Assembly (NCBI RefSeq): GCF_041260155.1
Contig: NC_091932.1
Coordinates: 12,895,441 to 12,959,440, forward strand
DNA length: 64,000 nucleotides
Origin: Ptychodera flava
Taxonomy: Eukaryota; Hemichordata; Enteropneusta; Ptychoderidae
Reading direction: 5' to 3'
The notes below the pieces were generated by a model. It was not told the DNA's origin and did not search any database. It saw only the letters and a program-made list of their open reading frames with translations. Shown in pieces: positions 35,570 to 47,285 of the stretch. Every line of letters starts with the position of its first letter. The stretch's first letter is position 1. A program made the translations under genes and the position numbers.

Positions 35570-38500
35570 TCTACCAGCACCACCACCACCACCATCATTA
35601 TCATCATCATCATCATCATGGTAATTCATGTTACCCGAGTCTCGGGATGCGATGCTGTCCGTGTACGTTGTGAAAGAAGGGTAGCCAGTGGTGAATACAG
35701 AGCTTTGAAGTGTGCTGTTCATTTCAAACGCTTTGTCTGTAGTAAGACAAGAAATATTCAAGTAAATTTTAATTACGAGAAGCGAACATTACAATGCAAG
35801 GATAATTTTACAGGATGTCCTGCGAGTTAGATACAGGGCTCACCTTTGAATTATTCATTCAAAAATATTTCCATTACCCACATCTAAGACTAAGTTCACG
35901 TCATTAACCCTGCAATCAATGAACTATTATTGAGATGCAGTCATCTATGCCTTAACTTACCCTAACTACCATACATCTTGGTAACCTATAGTAGGTGTAG
36001 CCGTGTTGATCTTCAAACCTATGTATACTTGGGGTTTGTAGCACAGTGAGATCAACTAAGTTTTTTGATAGCATGAGCTTTCGAAGACTACAGTCTCCTT
36101 CATCAGATGCTGAGATGGAATGAGCAGACGAAGCACAAGTCACAATATATTAGGGGTCAAAACAAATGTGTGAAAGAAGCAACAAAAGGAGTGGGAGGTG
36201 TGAAAAACTGACAAAAGAGTGTCAAATGAAAACTCTAAGCAATCTGAACTGCTAAAAGCCAGTAAGATGGCAGTTATTTGTAATGTGACATGAAGCCATA
36301 GTCCCGGTTAAGTCCAGTATTAACACAGTCAAATTGGTGATAATTTTAAGTTCTTCAATTTCTCTCTCGCGGCTATTTTTGAAATTGCTCTGCTTCAAAA
36401 CTGCCACGCTGAAGTCTTGCATGTTATGTCCTGGTTGGTTGAAATGTTCGCTGACTGGTTTGTAAATGCTGCCACTATGTATGTCAATTTATGGTTGTTC
36501 ATTCGTTTCCTCAATGGTTGTCCGGTTTGGCCTACATACACAGCTGTGGGGCATTTCTTACATGTTATGGCATAGATGATATTGGATGAGTCACAGTTGA
36601 AGGATCCTTGTATTTTGTAGATTTTTCCGTTGGGTCCGGTTATGGTTGTAGCTGTGTTGATATTGGGACATAGCTTACATCTTGATTTCTGACAGGGAAA
36701 AGTGCCAACTGGTTGTCCGCTGTGGTGTACAGTTGCTGCTAACGATGCGTTGTTTCAAGTTGGGGGGTTGTTTGTAAGCGATGATTGGTCTTTCTGTTAT
36801 GCATCTTCGTAGAGTGTTGTCTTCATCTATGATGGTTTGAAGGTCGTTAATTATTCTCTGCAGACACTTAGTTGTGGGTTGTAGGTGACGACCAATGGGA
36901 CTCTGCTGACATTTGTCTTCGGCCCATATTGCAATAGATCACCACGGTTGATATGGTGGCACGGGTTATCTGTTTCTCCACAATGCAGGGCTTGTATTTT
37001 AGTTGTGTGAATGTTTGATGTAGTTCACCAAGTTGATTGTCACGGTCTTCCTTTTCTGAACAAATTTTGTTGTATCGCAGGGCCTGGCTGTATACAATTG
37101 ACCGAGAAGTGTGCTGTGGGTGAAAACTGGATGGTTGAAGATAACTGCGACTGTCTGTTGATTTCCTGTACAAACTTGTTTCAAGGTGATCATCTCGAAT
37201 TTTTACAGTGGTGTCCAGAAAGTTTATCGCATTGTCGGAATATTCCATGGTGAAGTTAATGGTGTTGTGGAATGAGTTGAAATCTTGGTAGAACTTCTTT
37301 AGAGCATCCAAACCATGGGTCCAAATCATGAAGATGTCATCTATGAAGCGGAGGTATACTCTAGGTTTGAGTGGGTAGCTGTTCAGGAAACGTTGTTCCA
37401 AATCTGCCATGAATATATTAGCAAACTGTGGTGCCATTCGTGTGCCCATGGCTGTCCCATTGGTTTGTAGAAAGCGTCATTGAACTCGAAGTAGTTTGTG
37501 ACTTAAAACAAATTTGGCAAGTTGATAGGTGTACTCAGCAGTTTCCTCATTGGGTATGACATTTCTTATTGCTTCCAGTCCATCGGTATGTGGGATATTT
37601 GTGTACAAGGCTTCCACGTCTAGAGTGACCAGTAGTGTATTCTGAGGGAGGTTCTTTATTGGTTGGATTTTGCAGAGGAAGTCTGTGGTGTCTTGTATGT
37701 AGCTTGGAGTGCTAGTAGCAAATGGCTTGAGAATTGTGTCAACATATCCGGAAATTCCTTCAGTGATAGTACCAATGCCAGATATTATGGGGCGACCTGG
37801 ATTGCCCTCTTTGTGTATTTTTGGCAGGAGGTAGAACGTTCCAGGGCGAGGATCTGGAGAGGTGACATTTTCAATGTGGTCCTTGATTTCAGCAGGAAGT
37901 GTTTTTGTCAGACTGGCGAGATCTTTCTTATACTTGGTGGTTGGGTCGCACTGTAGTTTAGTGTAGAATTGGGGTTTTGTCAGCTGTTTGTTGGCTTCAA
38001 GGATGTAGTCAGATCTGTTCATAACAACTGTAGCTCCACCCTTGTCTGCCTGTTTGATGATTATTTCAGGGTTGGTTCTGAGAGAAGTGATTGCTGCTCT
38101 CTCTGAAGGACTAAGGTTGTATAAAAGTCTATAATGTTTATCGATAACTTCAGAGCGGACACGGTTGCGAAAGCAGTTGATGTACAGGTCGAGCTTGAGA
38201 TTTCGGCCTTCTGGAGGTGTCCAAACAGAATCTTTACGTTTCAACAGAGGCTTAGCTTGGTTCATTGGTGTTTCGCTGGGTGAGGAATCCTCATGCGACT
38301 GGTTGTGGAAAAATTCTTTCAGGCGAAGACGTCTGAAGAAGTCTTCTAAGTCACCGCAGAGTTGTGTCTTGTCAAGTGGTTTAGTGGGGCAGAATTTTAA
38401 ACCACGAGAGAGAACAGATTCTTCATTGGCCGATAATGTGTAGTCAGACAGATTGACTATAGAGTTTGATGAAGGTTTGTCAGAGGCATAATTTCGTCCT

Positions 38501-41500
38501 GCTGACTTGATTAGAAGAGCAAATTTCTTGGCCTTGGCAGCTTTCAACTTCTTAAATTTATGATGATACATGTCATCAGCCACACGGTTGACGACTTCTA
38601 TGGTGTGTCCAGGTGTTGAAGGGAGATGGGTTAATTGTCTGTTCAGTTCTGTTAGTTGGTTGTTTATTTTGCTTTGTTTACTGTACAGCACTCGGATGAC
38701 ATGGTTGCGAAGTTTCTCTGATAGTTTCTGGCACATTTTTTCAGAAGCGGCTGTGTTATACGTGTGTTGAAGTGGGTTCTTAACCACGAGACCGTTGGGG
38801 ATAATGTTATGTTTACGACATCTAGATAGAAATATTATGTTGGACTGAACCTGAGCTAGTTGCTTCTTCAGATTTACTGCATTCCACTTCATTCGGCTAA
38901 ATATGGTGCTTGACATGTTGACAATAGTAGGTGTACCATTCAACGGATAATCCAATCATAAAGTTACACATTGGTACACTATACTAATCAAACTACAAAC
39001 TGACATCAAGAGTCATACATCTATCCACCCATCAACCCAACCACCCATCCATCCATGAATTCGACGATATATTATCAACTTATTAATACTAAACCCTTCT
39101 GTACAAGTATTTCTATACTTTTCCTTTAACGCTTCATGAAGGCGGAAAATGACGTAATAAGGCAGGTGTTCATGAAAGGCATGAACAATGAATAATGCGG
39201 AAACAAGGTGAAGTTCACCCGAATTGGAGATAAGATCGAAAAATAATGAAAATAACACGAAAGCAGAATGCCTAGAAACTTAGTATGTTTGCTAGCAACT
39301 ATATAATTACAACAATAATATATAAACCCATGGCTCCTCTCCATTGTGTTTGTCTGAAACTTACAGGTACCAGTATTGACTGATTTGTTGAATATCGTTC
39401 ATCTAAATATGTTGAAAAGTCACCGATGCGAAAGTCAAGGTAGTATGCGCGACATACTAAATATAAGCGAAATACTTAAACTTTTGCTCAAACATTCCTT
39501 AATGAAACTTTCAACAATTCTCTTACCAAATCAAGAATCAGAGGTCACCATGTAAATTTTGGAAATACAGAATCAAATTACCCAACATTTACAGATATTT
39601 GACATGGCTGCTATTCCTGTGTTAACTCCCCCGGGAAAAATACAATTTTCGATTTCCGAAAAATCAAGACGGTGAAAATGTTTCTTACTAGAAAAGATTC
39701 AAATGAGCCCTCATATGCATAATTGGTAGATTTTAAAAAGAATTGTAAACATTTAAGAATCCGGATAGATTTCCTCAGCCACGTTCTACCTGTCAGATTA
39801 CAACCTCAATAATGCATGTGTCGTTCCATGCAATAACTAGTACTATTCGATACAGCTGTCCAGTTGTAGTGAATATTAGAGGAAGATATATCATTACAGC
39901 AACGAACCTAGATTCTACCATTTTTTAACCTTTATGCTAACAGGGTAAGGCATTTGAAACTTATTAGCAGTTAATCAATTAAATGCATCAGGTATATTGA
40001 AATAATAGATCAGTGAATACAAACGTCTTCTCATCAATAATTTATAGCAATGCAGATCGTGTAAGAAAGCCAAGTCTGTAATTCCGGGAGAAACTCCGCC
40101 GTATACAGCGTTCATATCACTCATTGCGTTCACCCCACTAACGCGTTTCACATGTAAGCAGGACACTAATCATCGCGTTCACCCCTATGAAACATTCACA
40201 AATCACAGACTTGAAGCAAGTCTATTGAAAGCCCTGAATTTCCGAAATGTAGTGCCATGCCGAGTATTTTGACAACTGTCGCTTCCAACATCGACATTTT
40301 TTTCATTTTTTTAGCGTAAAGAACTTCAAATAAACATCCAGTTTTATTTGAAAGCGGCAGTGTATTAATTTAGAAGAATGTTGCCAGGTCCTGTCAGTGA
40401 CTGAAAATATTTTGCAACACAGCTTGAATGTAAGGCAGATGAATATATGCATTGCATGCATATATCATGCGCGAACTAATGTTACATCAGCCAGTCATGA
40501 TAGATGAGTCTGATTTGCAATGATCGACCCCATTTGGGAATCACACGGCAAATAAGTGTCCATACCTTGACAGTGCTTGCCGGTATGTTCCTCTGGACAC
40601 ACGCAGTAGTATGTGATATTTTCTGAAATCGACACTTCACAAGTTCCACCATTCATACACGGCATACTATTGCACACAGTCACTTTTTGAGAACAGTTTT
40701 GACCAGTCCAACCATCGTTGCATTCACAAACTTTGATATCATCTTCTTGGTGACAGACTCCGTTATTGCTACACTCGTCGTCGTCACAGCGACTGAGCGA
40801 AAATGCTGTATGCGATAAACAGAAAAGAAAATTTGGCTGTAATACATGCAAAAGCTTACAACTCTCCATTTAAATAGTCATGTTAATGACTTTGGCAAAA
40901 TGTTAAGTATGATAATCTGCAGGTAAGCCCAATTCCATTTAAACAGAATTATAACACGCCATATACGCTCATCATTCCATGTCGCGATTCGCCAGAATAC
41001 GTAACGTGACGAGAAAATAGATACATCTAGTCCCAAAATGTGAAGTCAGAGGGTATTTTTTGAAACTATTTCCCTAGGGAAAAAGTTTTGACCAATATTG
41101 GAAAAGTGCCCGGTCATGTGACCGTAGTGTCGTCTGCAGCAATGGCGGGTGGCAGGACGTGATGTTCGCCCGGGATGACGACGAGCCTCTCTATAAACAG
41201 ATAGAGTTTCCATTCCAACAGCGTAGGAACTTGAACAGCTCATCAACGAAAACGATTCAAGTGCAACCAAGGATGTTGCTATATAGGTATGCTTAGATAT
41301 TTTTTATGGAAGAAAGTGGTACTATGTACTTCTGTAATCGCTGTGGAAATATCGCCAAGTAATCTTATGATGCATTGTTGCTGTGCAAATATCACAAGCA
41401 CATTAAAAAATATAACATAATACAACAGGAGCGTATGGTGTGTTATAAAACACCATAACCTGGTCTTTATTCGGGCTATAGCGCCCGTCTATTACCCCGA

Positions 41501-44500
41501 GGGGCCGTGCGTTACCAGAAACACATCGCTATACCCCGAGACCGTAGGTCGAGGGAAATAGCGATGTGTTTCTGGTAACACACGGCCCCTCGGGGTAATA
41601 GACGGGTGCTATATCCCTCATGACCAGGTAATAGGTGTTTATTGTGGTCTCATGGTAGCTGTGCACGGAGGAATTTCGCGAATTCGCTTGTTTTGGGCGA
41701 GGATTTTCTTAATTGTCTCTCCCCCCGGGGTGAGGCATTTGGTAACTCCCTATCGTAACCACGACAATATTGCGGGTATATCAATTGATGCATTAAATAT
41801 CCGTTACTCACAAATAAAAATGGCGGTTTTTTCGACAGCATCAAGAAAATATTCAAACATAGGGTAACTTTCAAAATATTTGGGAGATGACATTAGACGT
41901 AGGGATTCAATCGTGTATGGGTCTCCGCCAACTCCGATCCAAACAACGTTTGGGTTGGGTCCGTGGAGAGTTGTTTTGGTTGGAGTGGGGGAGACCCATA
42001 CACGGTTGAATCTTTCAGTCTTAAAGTATGTCTTATACTCAGGAAAATGTAAACTGCGCATATTATTTACGCGTATTCCTACACGTCGATCTACTATTAG
42101 TCTGGTAACATCAAATTGAACTGTTAAAACTTCTCTTCCGAAAAGTACACGATCATAGCACAAAATATTAGTTTTAAGATTGGTTTACCTTTGTAAAAAA
42201 TTACAAATCCACGATCGTTATCAAAGAGGTATGACACAAAATGAATCCTTAGAACATTCTTTTCAGTAATCCCGATATGATGATCTTCTACTCCTCTCTC
42301 GAAGCTGTCTTTTGTGACTGTGTACGCAGGTTTCTTTCCGACAAGATCAAAAAAAGTTAATTTATCGTCTCGAACAAGGAACCCATCATCAGCCAGGTAA
42401 AACATTCTAAGAGTTACATTGAAGACGTTCTCGGACTTCGTCGTGACCACCCATCTACAATCTGACGATGATGGATACTCATTCGGAAATCCCGGGGATA
42501 GAATCCAACCACTCGTCTGAGAATCGGTAAGAGACCACTCACGTCTACAGGGCTCTACTGTAGCTGCAATTATAAACACAATTTACTAGGACCGTGATCG
42601 AAGATGAACAATTACATCGTTGAAAAAAACGTATATGATGAACATCAAGAATTACAATCTCTATAATAATATCATGTTATTAACTCTGTGTCGTTAGAAA
42701 ATAAAAACGAAAAGAATTTGATATACATCAGATGCACTGGTCCAGTCATCAACGGGGATAGGTGAATTAGCCAATTTTCGCTCGTTTGTAGGCAAATACA
42801 CCTTTTCACCTGTATAAGAAGCCACAAGTATGTTTCAGCTTGAGGTCACTGGGCCAAAATACTTTCAAAATCTGGGCAGTGAACTTAGCAGGCTTTCAGT
42901 TTCAGCGCGCGAAAAAAGCCATCATGCGCGGCAAGGACAAACAATACCTAGGTTACATGTTGGCCTTAATTGAGATAACTGGTATCATTAATTTTTTCAA
43001 GAAATTTGTCGATAACTGCATTCAATACGTTGAAATAATCTAACGATACGCTTACATAGTGACATTAAGCCGAAAAGTAGAGATACTTACGTGGCATACA
43101 GTGAACTCCTGCATGTACGTCATCGCTTTGCGCACACTCAGTGAGATTGGTAACGTTGAATGCATGACACTGTGTCGCTGTTGTATTAGTCCCGACAGTC
43201 GTGCATTCCATACCAAATACTCCGCCATTTCCATTCCCGAATTTAAAATCTATTAACTCTTTATTTCTGTCTCTACCGTCGAATCCTGTTTATGTGAGAA
43301 AATAACTTGATAATCACGTGAGCCTTTAGCCATTCATAAAGTTTCACATAAGAAACGTATTCGACTATATAATCTGTTAAACAGTTCCTTCTTATATTTC
43401 GACTACTATCAAAATGCTGTGCAAAGGTAATTGAAAGTTTCCATAAAAACAATAAACTGTATTTAATCACTTCCTTTCCCTTTGCACCCACCACGGTACA
43501 TGCAAAACACAAGCCACGCTAGCCTCGTGTTCAGAATGTTTAGTAAATCAAATGTATAAAAGCTTTTCCACATGTGAACACATGTTATAAGTGCATGCAT
43601 ATTACTGTTCAACTCTAGCAGATGTAACATAAATCTATAGAATAAATCTTCCTTTGAAGCAAGGGTACCTAATAAGGTAGACAATATAATTTTAAAGAAA
43701 AGCAGAGAGTTGATACTGTATGGGTACGTACCAAGTTCTTTGCAGACATAATCTGCACTTGTCTGGTTCCAGAACCTATTACATACTGTTCCACAGTAAC
43801 TTCCCTGTACGTCGTCCACACAGATTTCAACTCTTCCTTCAAACGGGGTAGACCCATCAACTAGTCTAATATGTTTGCTTGACAATGGCACATCTTGGAG
43901 TGCTGAAGCAAAGGAGGTACGGTTCCAAAAGTGAACTTTTCGGTGATAATGGTCTAATTTTATGATCTTGTTTTAAAAGCTTTATTAAAACTGTTTCATT
44001 TTATGTTAGAGGCAGAGCAATTTGAGCTTAGTTTCACAGAAGTCGAGCTATCTGATACACTACACATAAGGGGCCATGGATAATTCAAACATGCGTACGG
44101 TAAACGAAACTAATCGCGTTTGGCCTCAATTCCCCCACCATAGTTTGGAAGTGCGAAAATCCAACAAGCCTCATCTGATATGCATACCTACAATCGGTAA
44201 GGGAGCATTCGTTTTTTACGGGAGGGAGGGGGTCGGTGGAACTTGAACGACAAATGAAATGTAAAAAGCGACCCCCTCCAAATGAAATTTCAAAATATTT
44301 GACCCCCCTCCCCAAATTAATTGATTGTAAAATGTGACACCCCCCCAAAATCATCAGATTTGATTCATTAACCCTTCGCAACCTATGGCCCTTGGCTGAG
44401 AGATTTGGCCTTCAAAAGTATTTGCAAAGACTTACGCACCCCAATTTCATGCATAAAAACAGCGACCTCCCCTACATGTCACAGCCCGTATCAACAATAT

Positions 44501-47285
44501 CTTGTGTCTGTTTACTGTAACTTATTTTCTGTATATTTTGTGATGTATGCGATTTGGGCCGGTGGCCTTCTAGAGCAATAAACCATATTATTATATAATT
44601 TCCCATTTGACCTTAGAACTTTCAAAGAATCCTTTTTGAACTACAAATAATCACTTGGTGAAATTCAATATCATATTGGTTTTTCAAATATAATATTCTC
44701 GTCACGTACATTTACATCAATTGTCAAACTTTTAAAGCACAGATTTTAATAGCTAGTTTTGTATTGTAAAAAAAATATTCAAAGTTTCCTACACTCACAT
44801 TTCTTACACGTGAACTTGTAATCGCCCTAGTCTAATCAAGTACCTTATATCAATAATCAAGAGTCTATAAATACACAGATTTAGCTAGTTTTGTATCGTA
44901 AAAAAATATTCAAAGTTTCCTCACAGACCACAATGTATAGAGAATCAACATTTCGGTGAAATTCAAAAGTCAATTTTTTCCATAACTCCATACAAACCTT
45001 TGTAAAATTTGATCCCCCTTCCAATCATTGATTGTAAAATTTAACCCCCCCCTAAAAAAGGTTTCGTAAACGTCAACCTCCCCCTGATTTCCACCGACCC
45101 CTCCCTCCCTCCCTCCCTGTAAAAAGCGAATGCTTCCTAATTACGTAATTACGTCGCTATGAAATCACGCATACGCTACCGACCCCTCCCCTTCGCATAC
45201 CTCCTAAAATCAAATCTCTGTTCAGCTTAACTCAACATGACGCAACCAATAGAATGAAATGAAACAGTGTATCCAAAATTATTTGTTACGTTATTTTACC
45301 CGTGCACTGATTCACATGTATGTCAATAGAATGCTGGTGTAGCGCCAGAGCCGTACTGGCCTGGTACGCGCCACACAATATAGCCAATATTTTGTAATAC
45401 ATAAAGATGTGTAGAGAGATGTTGTGATATGAAAACCTGAAGTGCGATTTTTGCGCACGGTAATCGAAATACAGCCGAACCCCCTACCCCCAAAACACAG
45501 AAGTTGCGTTTACTGTGCGCGTGTTTTAATTATGCTCAGCAGCCCCTAAGAACAGTGATAAAGAGCCGCGAGACCGAAAGTACATAAATTGTGAAGTGAG
45601 GACGAAAACGTATTCTCTCCGGTGAAATATGTCAAGTCTACGGAAGAAAATGATAAAAAATTTCTATCACCCTCAAAAGTGATTCACCGTGTTTTGAGTT
45701 TGATTTATGTATATTTTTTGTATTTTCTTGTGTGAACTTATACAGAATCCAGGATCTTTAGAGTAACGTGTAACTACAGGTATCAGGCCGATGTCACTGA
45801 TTTTTGCATTTCGCATTAAGAAATTTTGCTTTGAGAGGGAAGGAGGGGGTCTCAGCTAAAGCGAACGAATTACGTATCATGGTCATGCGACAGCTTTCAT
45901 TATTGACGTCACCTAAAGAATCGTATCTCACCCACCAAATTGGAATACTCGTTCCAAATACCAGTGAATATATAATTACAACTTGTCATTTCAACTTCAT
46001 AGTCCACAAATTTCTCGAGAACTGACGCCACGGTATTACAAAGGAAAGGTTTAAAAGATTTGAACATTAAAATTTCAGTTCCGTGTTTTTCAAATTTAAA
46101 TAGAACTTTTTGTCAATTATTGCATAAAAATGTGAATCTCAAATGTTCCGTGTTTGAAATTAGATGGTCATTCCCTTACTTTTGCCTTTTACTTGTAATG
46201 TAAAGCAAAGTGTAAAATGTTTGTTGAGCAAAATAGCAATTATTTGACGTAAAAACTGACATGTGTCTTTCAATTCACTCATATGTTGTCATGAACATTC
46301 CTTCTAGCAAATTTTAGCAAATTTTGTGAGGTCACCATTGATAAAAAGCTTGAATTAAAATACCATCAAATATGCAAATTAGCGATTAGGTAACATTTAG
46401 TTGAAACTGATAAATATTTTTCCCCGTTGTTATGTCTTCATTTAACGATTTTCACAACGACATTAATTTTGATGGCATCTTTCATTGCAGTTTTCTTATC
46501 TTCTTTCGGGATTATATAAATAGCAATAAATTCGATAGTAACAGACATAGTCCACAACAGACACAGATAATTCCAGGTCAGGGATAAGAGGTCAAACGAG
46601 CTAGATAGTGTTTATCTCACAGTGTGGATACATTGAAACTAGTATGTATGATATCATTTCAGAGGAATATCAAATTCAGAATAAGAAGGCGCTTTCAGTT
46701 CCTTCTATTCTGTATGCTGTTGCTGTAACCAAGTACACTTCAACATTACAACTCATAGCAAGGAGAACTTCAAAGTCTACAAATCTTCTTAATTAACAAA
46801 TCCCTTCAAAACAGTCTGGATATCTCTTCATTTGCAAGTTCGTTGCAAGTGTATATGATCAGAAGCATTTTATCCCTTCAAGTATTCCATTTGATGTTTG
46901 ATGACAGGACGAAAGACTGTTTCCGATTTCACAATGGACATACTGTACTTTGAATTCGACTTCCAGCATTTTTTCTGACAGCCAAGTTGCCGACAAGGAG
47001 GAGATAATATATCAAGTTTGACATAAAAAAGTACCATGCAAATATCCCACTTTTTAACAATCTTTCAGTTTGTCGTTCGGAGACAACGCAAGATGTTGTG
47101 CTGGCTGTTGCGATCAAAAGCTACAAGCAAGCTGAATCGTACTTGGGGTACCGACAGCTTTACATGTCTTTGTTGACAATAACACACTCTGAATGGCAGT
47201 GTGACCTACCTTTGTGCTCATTTGATCCGAGAATGTGTGGCCAAAGGGATAATAGGAGACCAGTCCTCAACAAAACGTTCGCCAT
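33978..47285 (-). CDS. Gene B: SRCR-CUB-EGF-EGF receptor with Asp/Gly stalk
   Basis: Eight exons on the minus strand: 47210-47285 (signal peptide, MANVLLRTGLLLSLWPHILG), 43732-43902 and 43091-43285 (SRCR), 42189-42563 (CUB), 40566-40805 (two EGF), 35476-35736 (stalk with Asp and Gly runs), 35117-35237 (TM), 33978-34428 (tail). Total 1890 nt, 629 residues, no interruption; extracellular exons are phase 1-1. It lacks the WSC exon of gene A. The intron between the EGF and stalk exons holds a PLE and an R1 repeat; the first intron holds a 1.48-kb Harbinger-like element. The tail has seven tyrosines in motifs shared with A and C. It is probably a functional type I receptor, with the same domains and splice plan as C, which is broken. 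Confidence 0.87.
34634..34689. repeat. Tandem duplication of a 28-bp unit
   Basis: Two exact consecutive copies (34634-34661, 34662-34689) in the last intron of gene B. Copy 2 of the segmental duplication has a single unit at about 52324. Confidence 0.9.
35117..35237 (-). other. Gene B TM exon
   Basis: STGGIVGGVVAGTLLIIAIA then VVVCFVIYKRR, preceded by a Ser-rich juxtamembrane stretch. Phase 1 in, phase 2 out. Confidence 0.88.
35476..35736 (-). other. Gene B stalk exon with coding (GAT)n/(GGT)n repeat
   Basis: About 40 ordinary residues (Ser/Thr-rich, 35620-35736) followed by runs of Asp and Gly: six Asp, five Gly, fourteen Asp, Glu, six Asp, seven Gly. The repeat runs right up to the donor (GTGAGT). 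The frame is preserved (261 nt, phase 1-1). The poly-His frame on the other strand is a shadow. Confidence 0.8.
36070..36106 (-). ncRNA. Candidate hammerhead-ribozyme-like core in the PLE
   Basis: On the minus strand: CTGATGA, a 6-bp stem (GGAGAC/GTCTTC with a TGTA loop), then GAAA, then a short AGC/GCT hairpin followed by TA. PLEs are known to carry hammerhead motifs in their terminal region. There is one extra A before stem II, and I could not find a convincing stem I, so activity is doubtful. Confidence 0.4.
36274..38955 (-). pseudogene. Penelope-like element: RT plus GIY-YIG endonuclease
   Basis: The frame from 38955 (492 codons) holds an N-terminal region and the RT start: IIKQADKGGATVVMN, GTFYLLPKIHKEGNPGRPII and LLVTLDVEALYTNIPHTDG. 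After frame changes near 37450-37490 it continues with GTAMGTRMAPQFANIFM and the catalytic YLRFIDDIFMIW. After further breaks comes CKLC, then NIIYAITCKKCPTAVYVGQT, the GIY-YIG nuclease core (about 36520-36620), ending with LNRDYGFMSHYK and a stop at 36274. RT plus a C-terminal GIY-YIG nuclease is the hallmark of Penelope-like retroelements. It sits in a gene B intron in the same direction as the gene and is absent from gene C. At least three frame changes make this copy non-functional as written. Confidence 0.92.
39437..39712. repeat. Dispersed repeat family R1, copy 2
   Basis: Begins CAAGGTAGTATGCGC; same internal blocks as 28131-28400. Lies in the gene B intron beside the PLE, within the segment missing from duplication copy 2. 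Confidence 0.65.
40566..40805 (-). other. Gene B EGF-like pair
   Basis: CDDDECSNNGVCHQEDDIKV, CECNDGWTGQNC and CNSMPCMNGGTCEV, YYCVCPEEHTGKHC. It differs from gene C at only about four residues. Confidence 0.92.
41456..41631. mobile_element. 170-bp palindromic MITE, TAA duplication
   Basis: Element 41459-41628 starts CCTGGTC and ends GACCAGG; arms of about 70 bp are nearly perfect inverted copies around a short centre. TAA flanks both sides (41456-41458, 41629-41631), as for PIF/Harbinger. In the gene B EGF-CUB intron. Confidence 0.65.
41904..42012. repeat. 109-bp foldback element, shared by both duplication copies
   Basis: Inverted arms beginning GATTCAA(T/C)CGTGTATGGG. The orthologous copy is at 57016-57126 in gene C, so it predates the duplication. 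Confidence 0.7.
42189..42563 (-). other. Gene B CUB domain
   Basis: GWILSPGFPNEYPSSSDCRW, VFNVTLRMFYLADDG, LTFFDLVGKK, LRIHFVSYLFDNDRGFVIFY. 375 nt, in frame; the equivalent exon of gene C is 379 nt. Confidence 0.92.
43091..43902 (-). other. Gene B SRCR domain (two exons, 8 Cys)
   Basis: Exons 43732-43902 and 43091-43285. [40 protein letters not shown], then GGVFGMECTTVG, QCHAFNVTNLTECAQ, DDVHAGVHC. Two more cysteines than the gene A domain, both in the first half. Confidence 0.85.
44070..45546. mobile_element. 1.48-kb non-autonomous Harbinger-like element
   Basis: Ends GGGGCC and AGCCCC with imperfect inverted repeats over about 45 bp (ATAATT.AAACA.GCG.AC.GTAAACG.AACT), flanked by TAA (44067-44069, 45547-45549). 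The uninterrupted site is present in copy 2 at about 59685. A second inverted pair lies inside (44204-44245 against 45080-45128), rich in C and G runs. No transposase. A LINE-type 3' tail (GGGCCGGTGGCC...CAATAAA, about 44550-44585) is nested within. Confidence 0.72.
44748..44930. repeat. Local direct repeat inside the Harbinger-like element
   Basis: The block TAGCTAGTTTTGTAT.GTAAAAA followed by ATATTCAAAGTTTCCT occurs twice (about 44750-44793 and 44881-44921). Confidence 0.7.
47210..47285 (-). other. Gene B signal-peptide exon
   Basis: MANVLLRTGLLLSLWPHILG followed by SNEHK; 76 nt, ends in phase 1 at GTAGGT. Identical in sequence to the gene C exon at 61219-61294 and the same length as the gene A exon. 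Confidence 0.88.

Larger units (their letters stand above)
35960..39000 (-). mobile_element. Penelope-like retroelement, approximate extent
   Basis: Includes the coding part plus about 300 bp of 3' region with the CTGATGA motif. Exact ends are not resolved; the 11-base TAGTAGGTGTA occurs near both ends (about 35990 and 38926). In copy 2 the flanks match 53380 and 53425, so about 4 kb (35795-39770) was gained here, including an R1 repeat. Confidence 0.75.

Noticed and set aside
35449..35673. Poly-His protein on the plus strand
   Set aside because: Antisense of the coding Asp/Gly repeat of gene B; the minus strand has the splice sites and the conserved flanking residues.
37663..38770. Several plus-strand ORFs of 66-97 codons
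   Set aside because: Antisense shadows of the Penelope-like RT frame, without motifs of their own.
42840..43043. 67-codon plus ORF in a gene B intron
   Set aside because: Not preserved in the duplicated copy and no recognisable domain.
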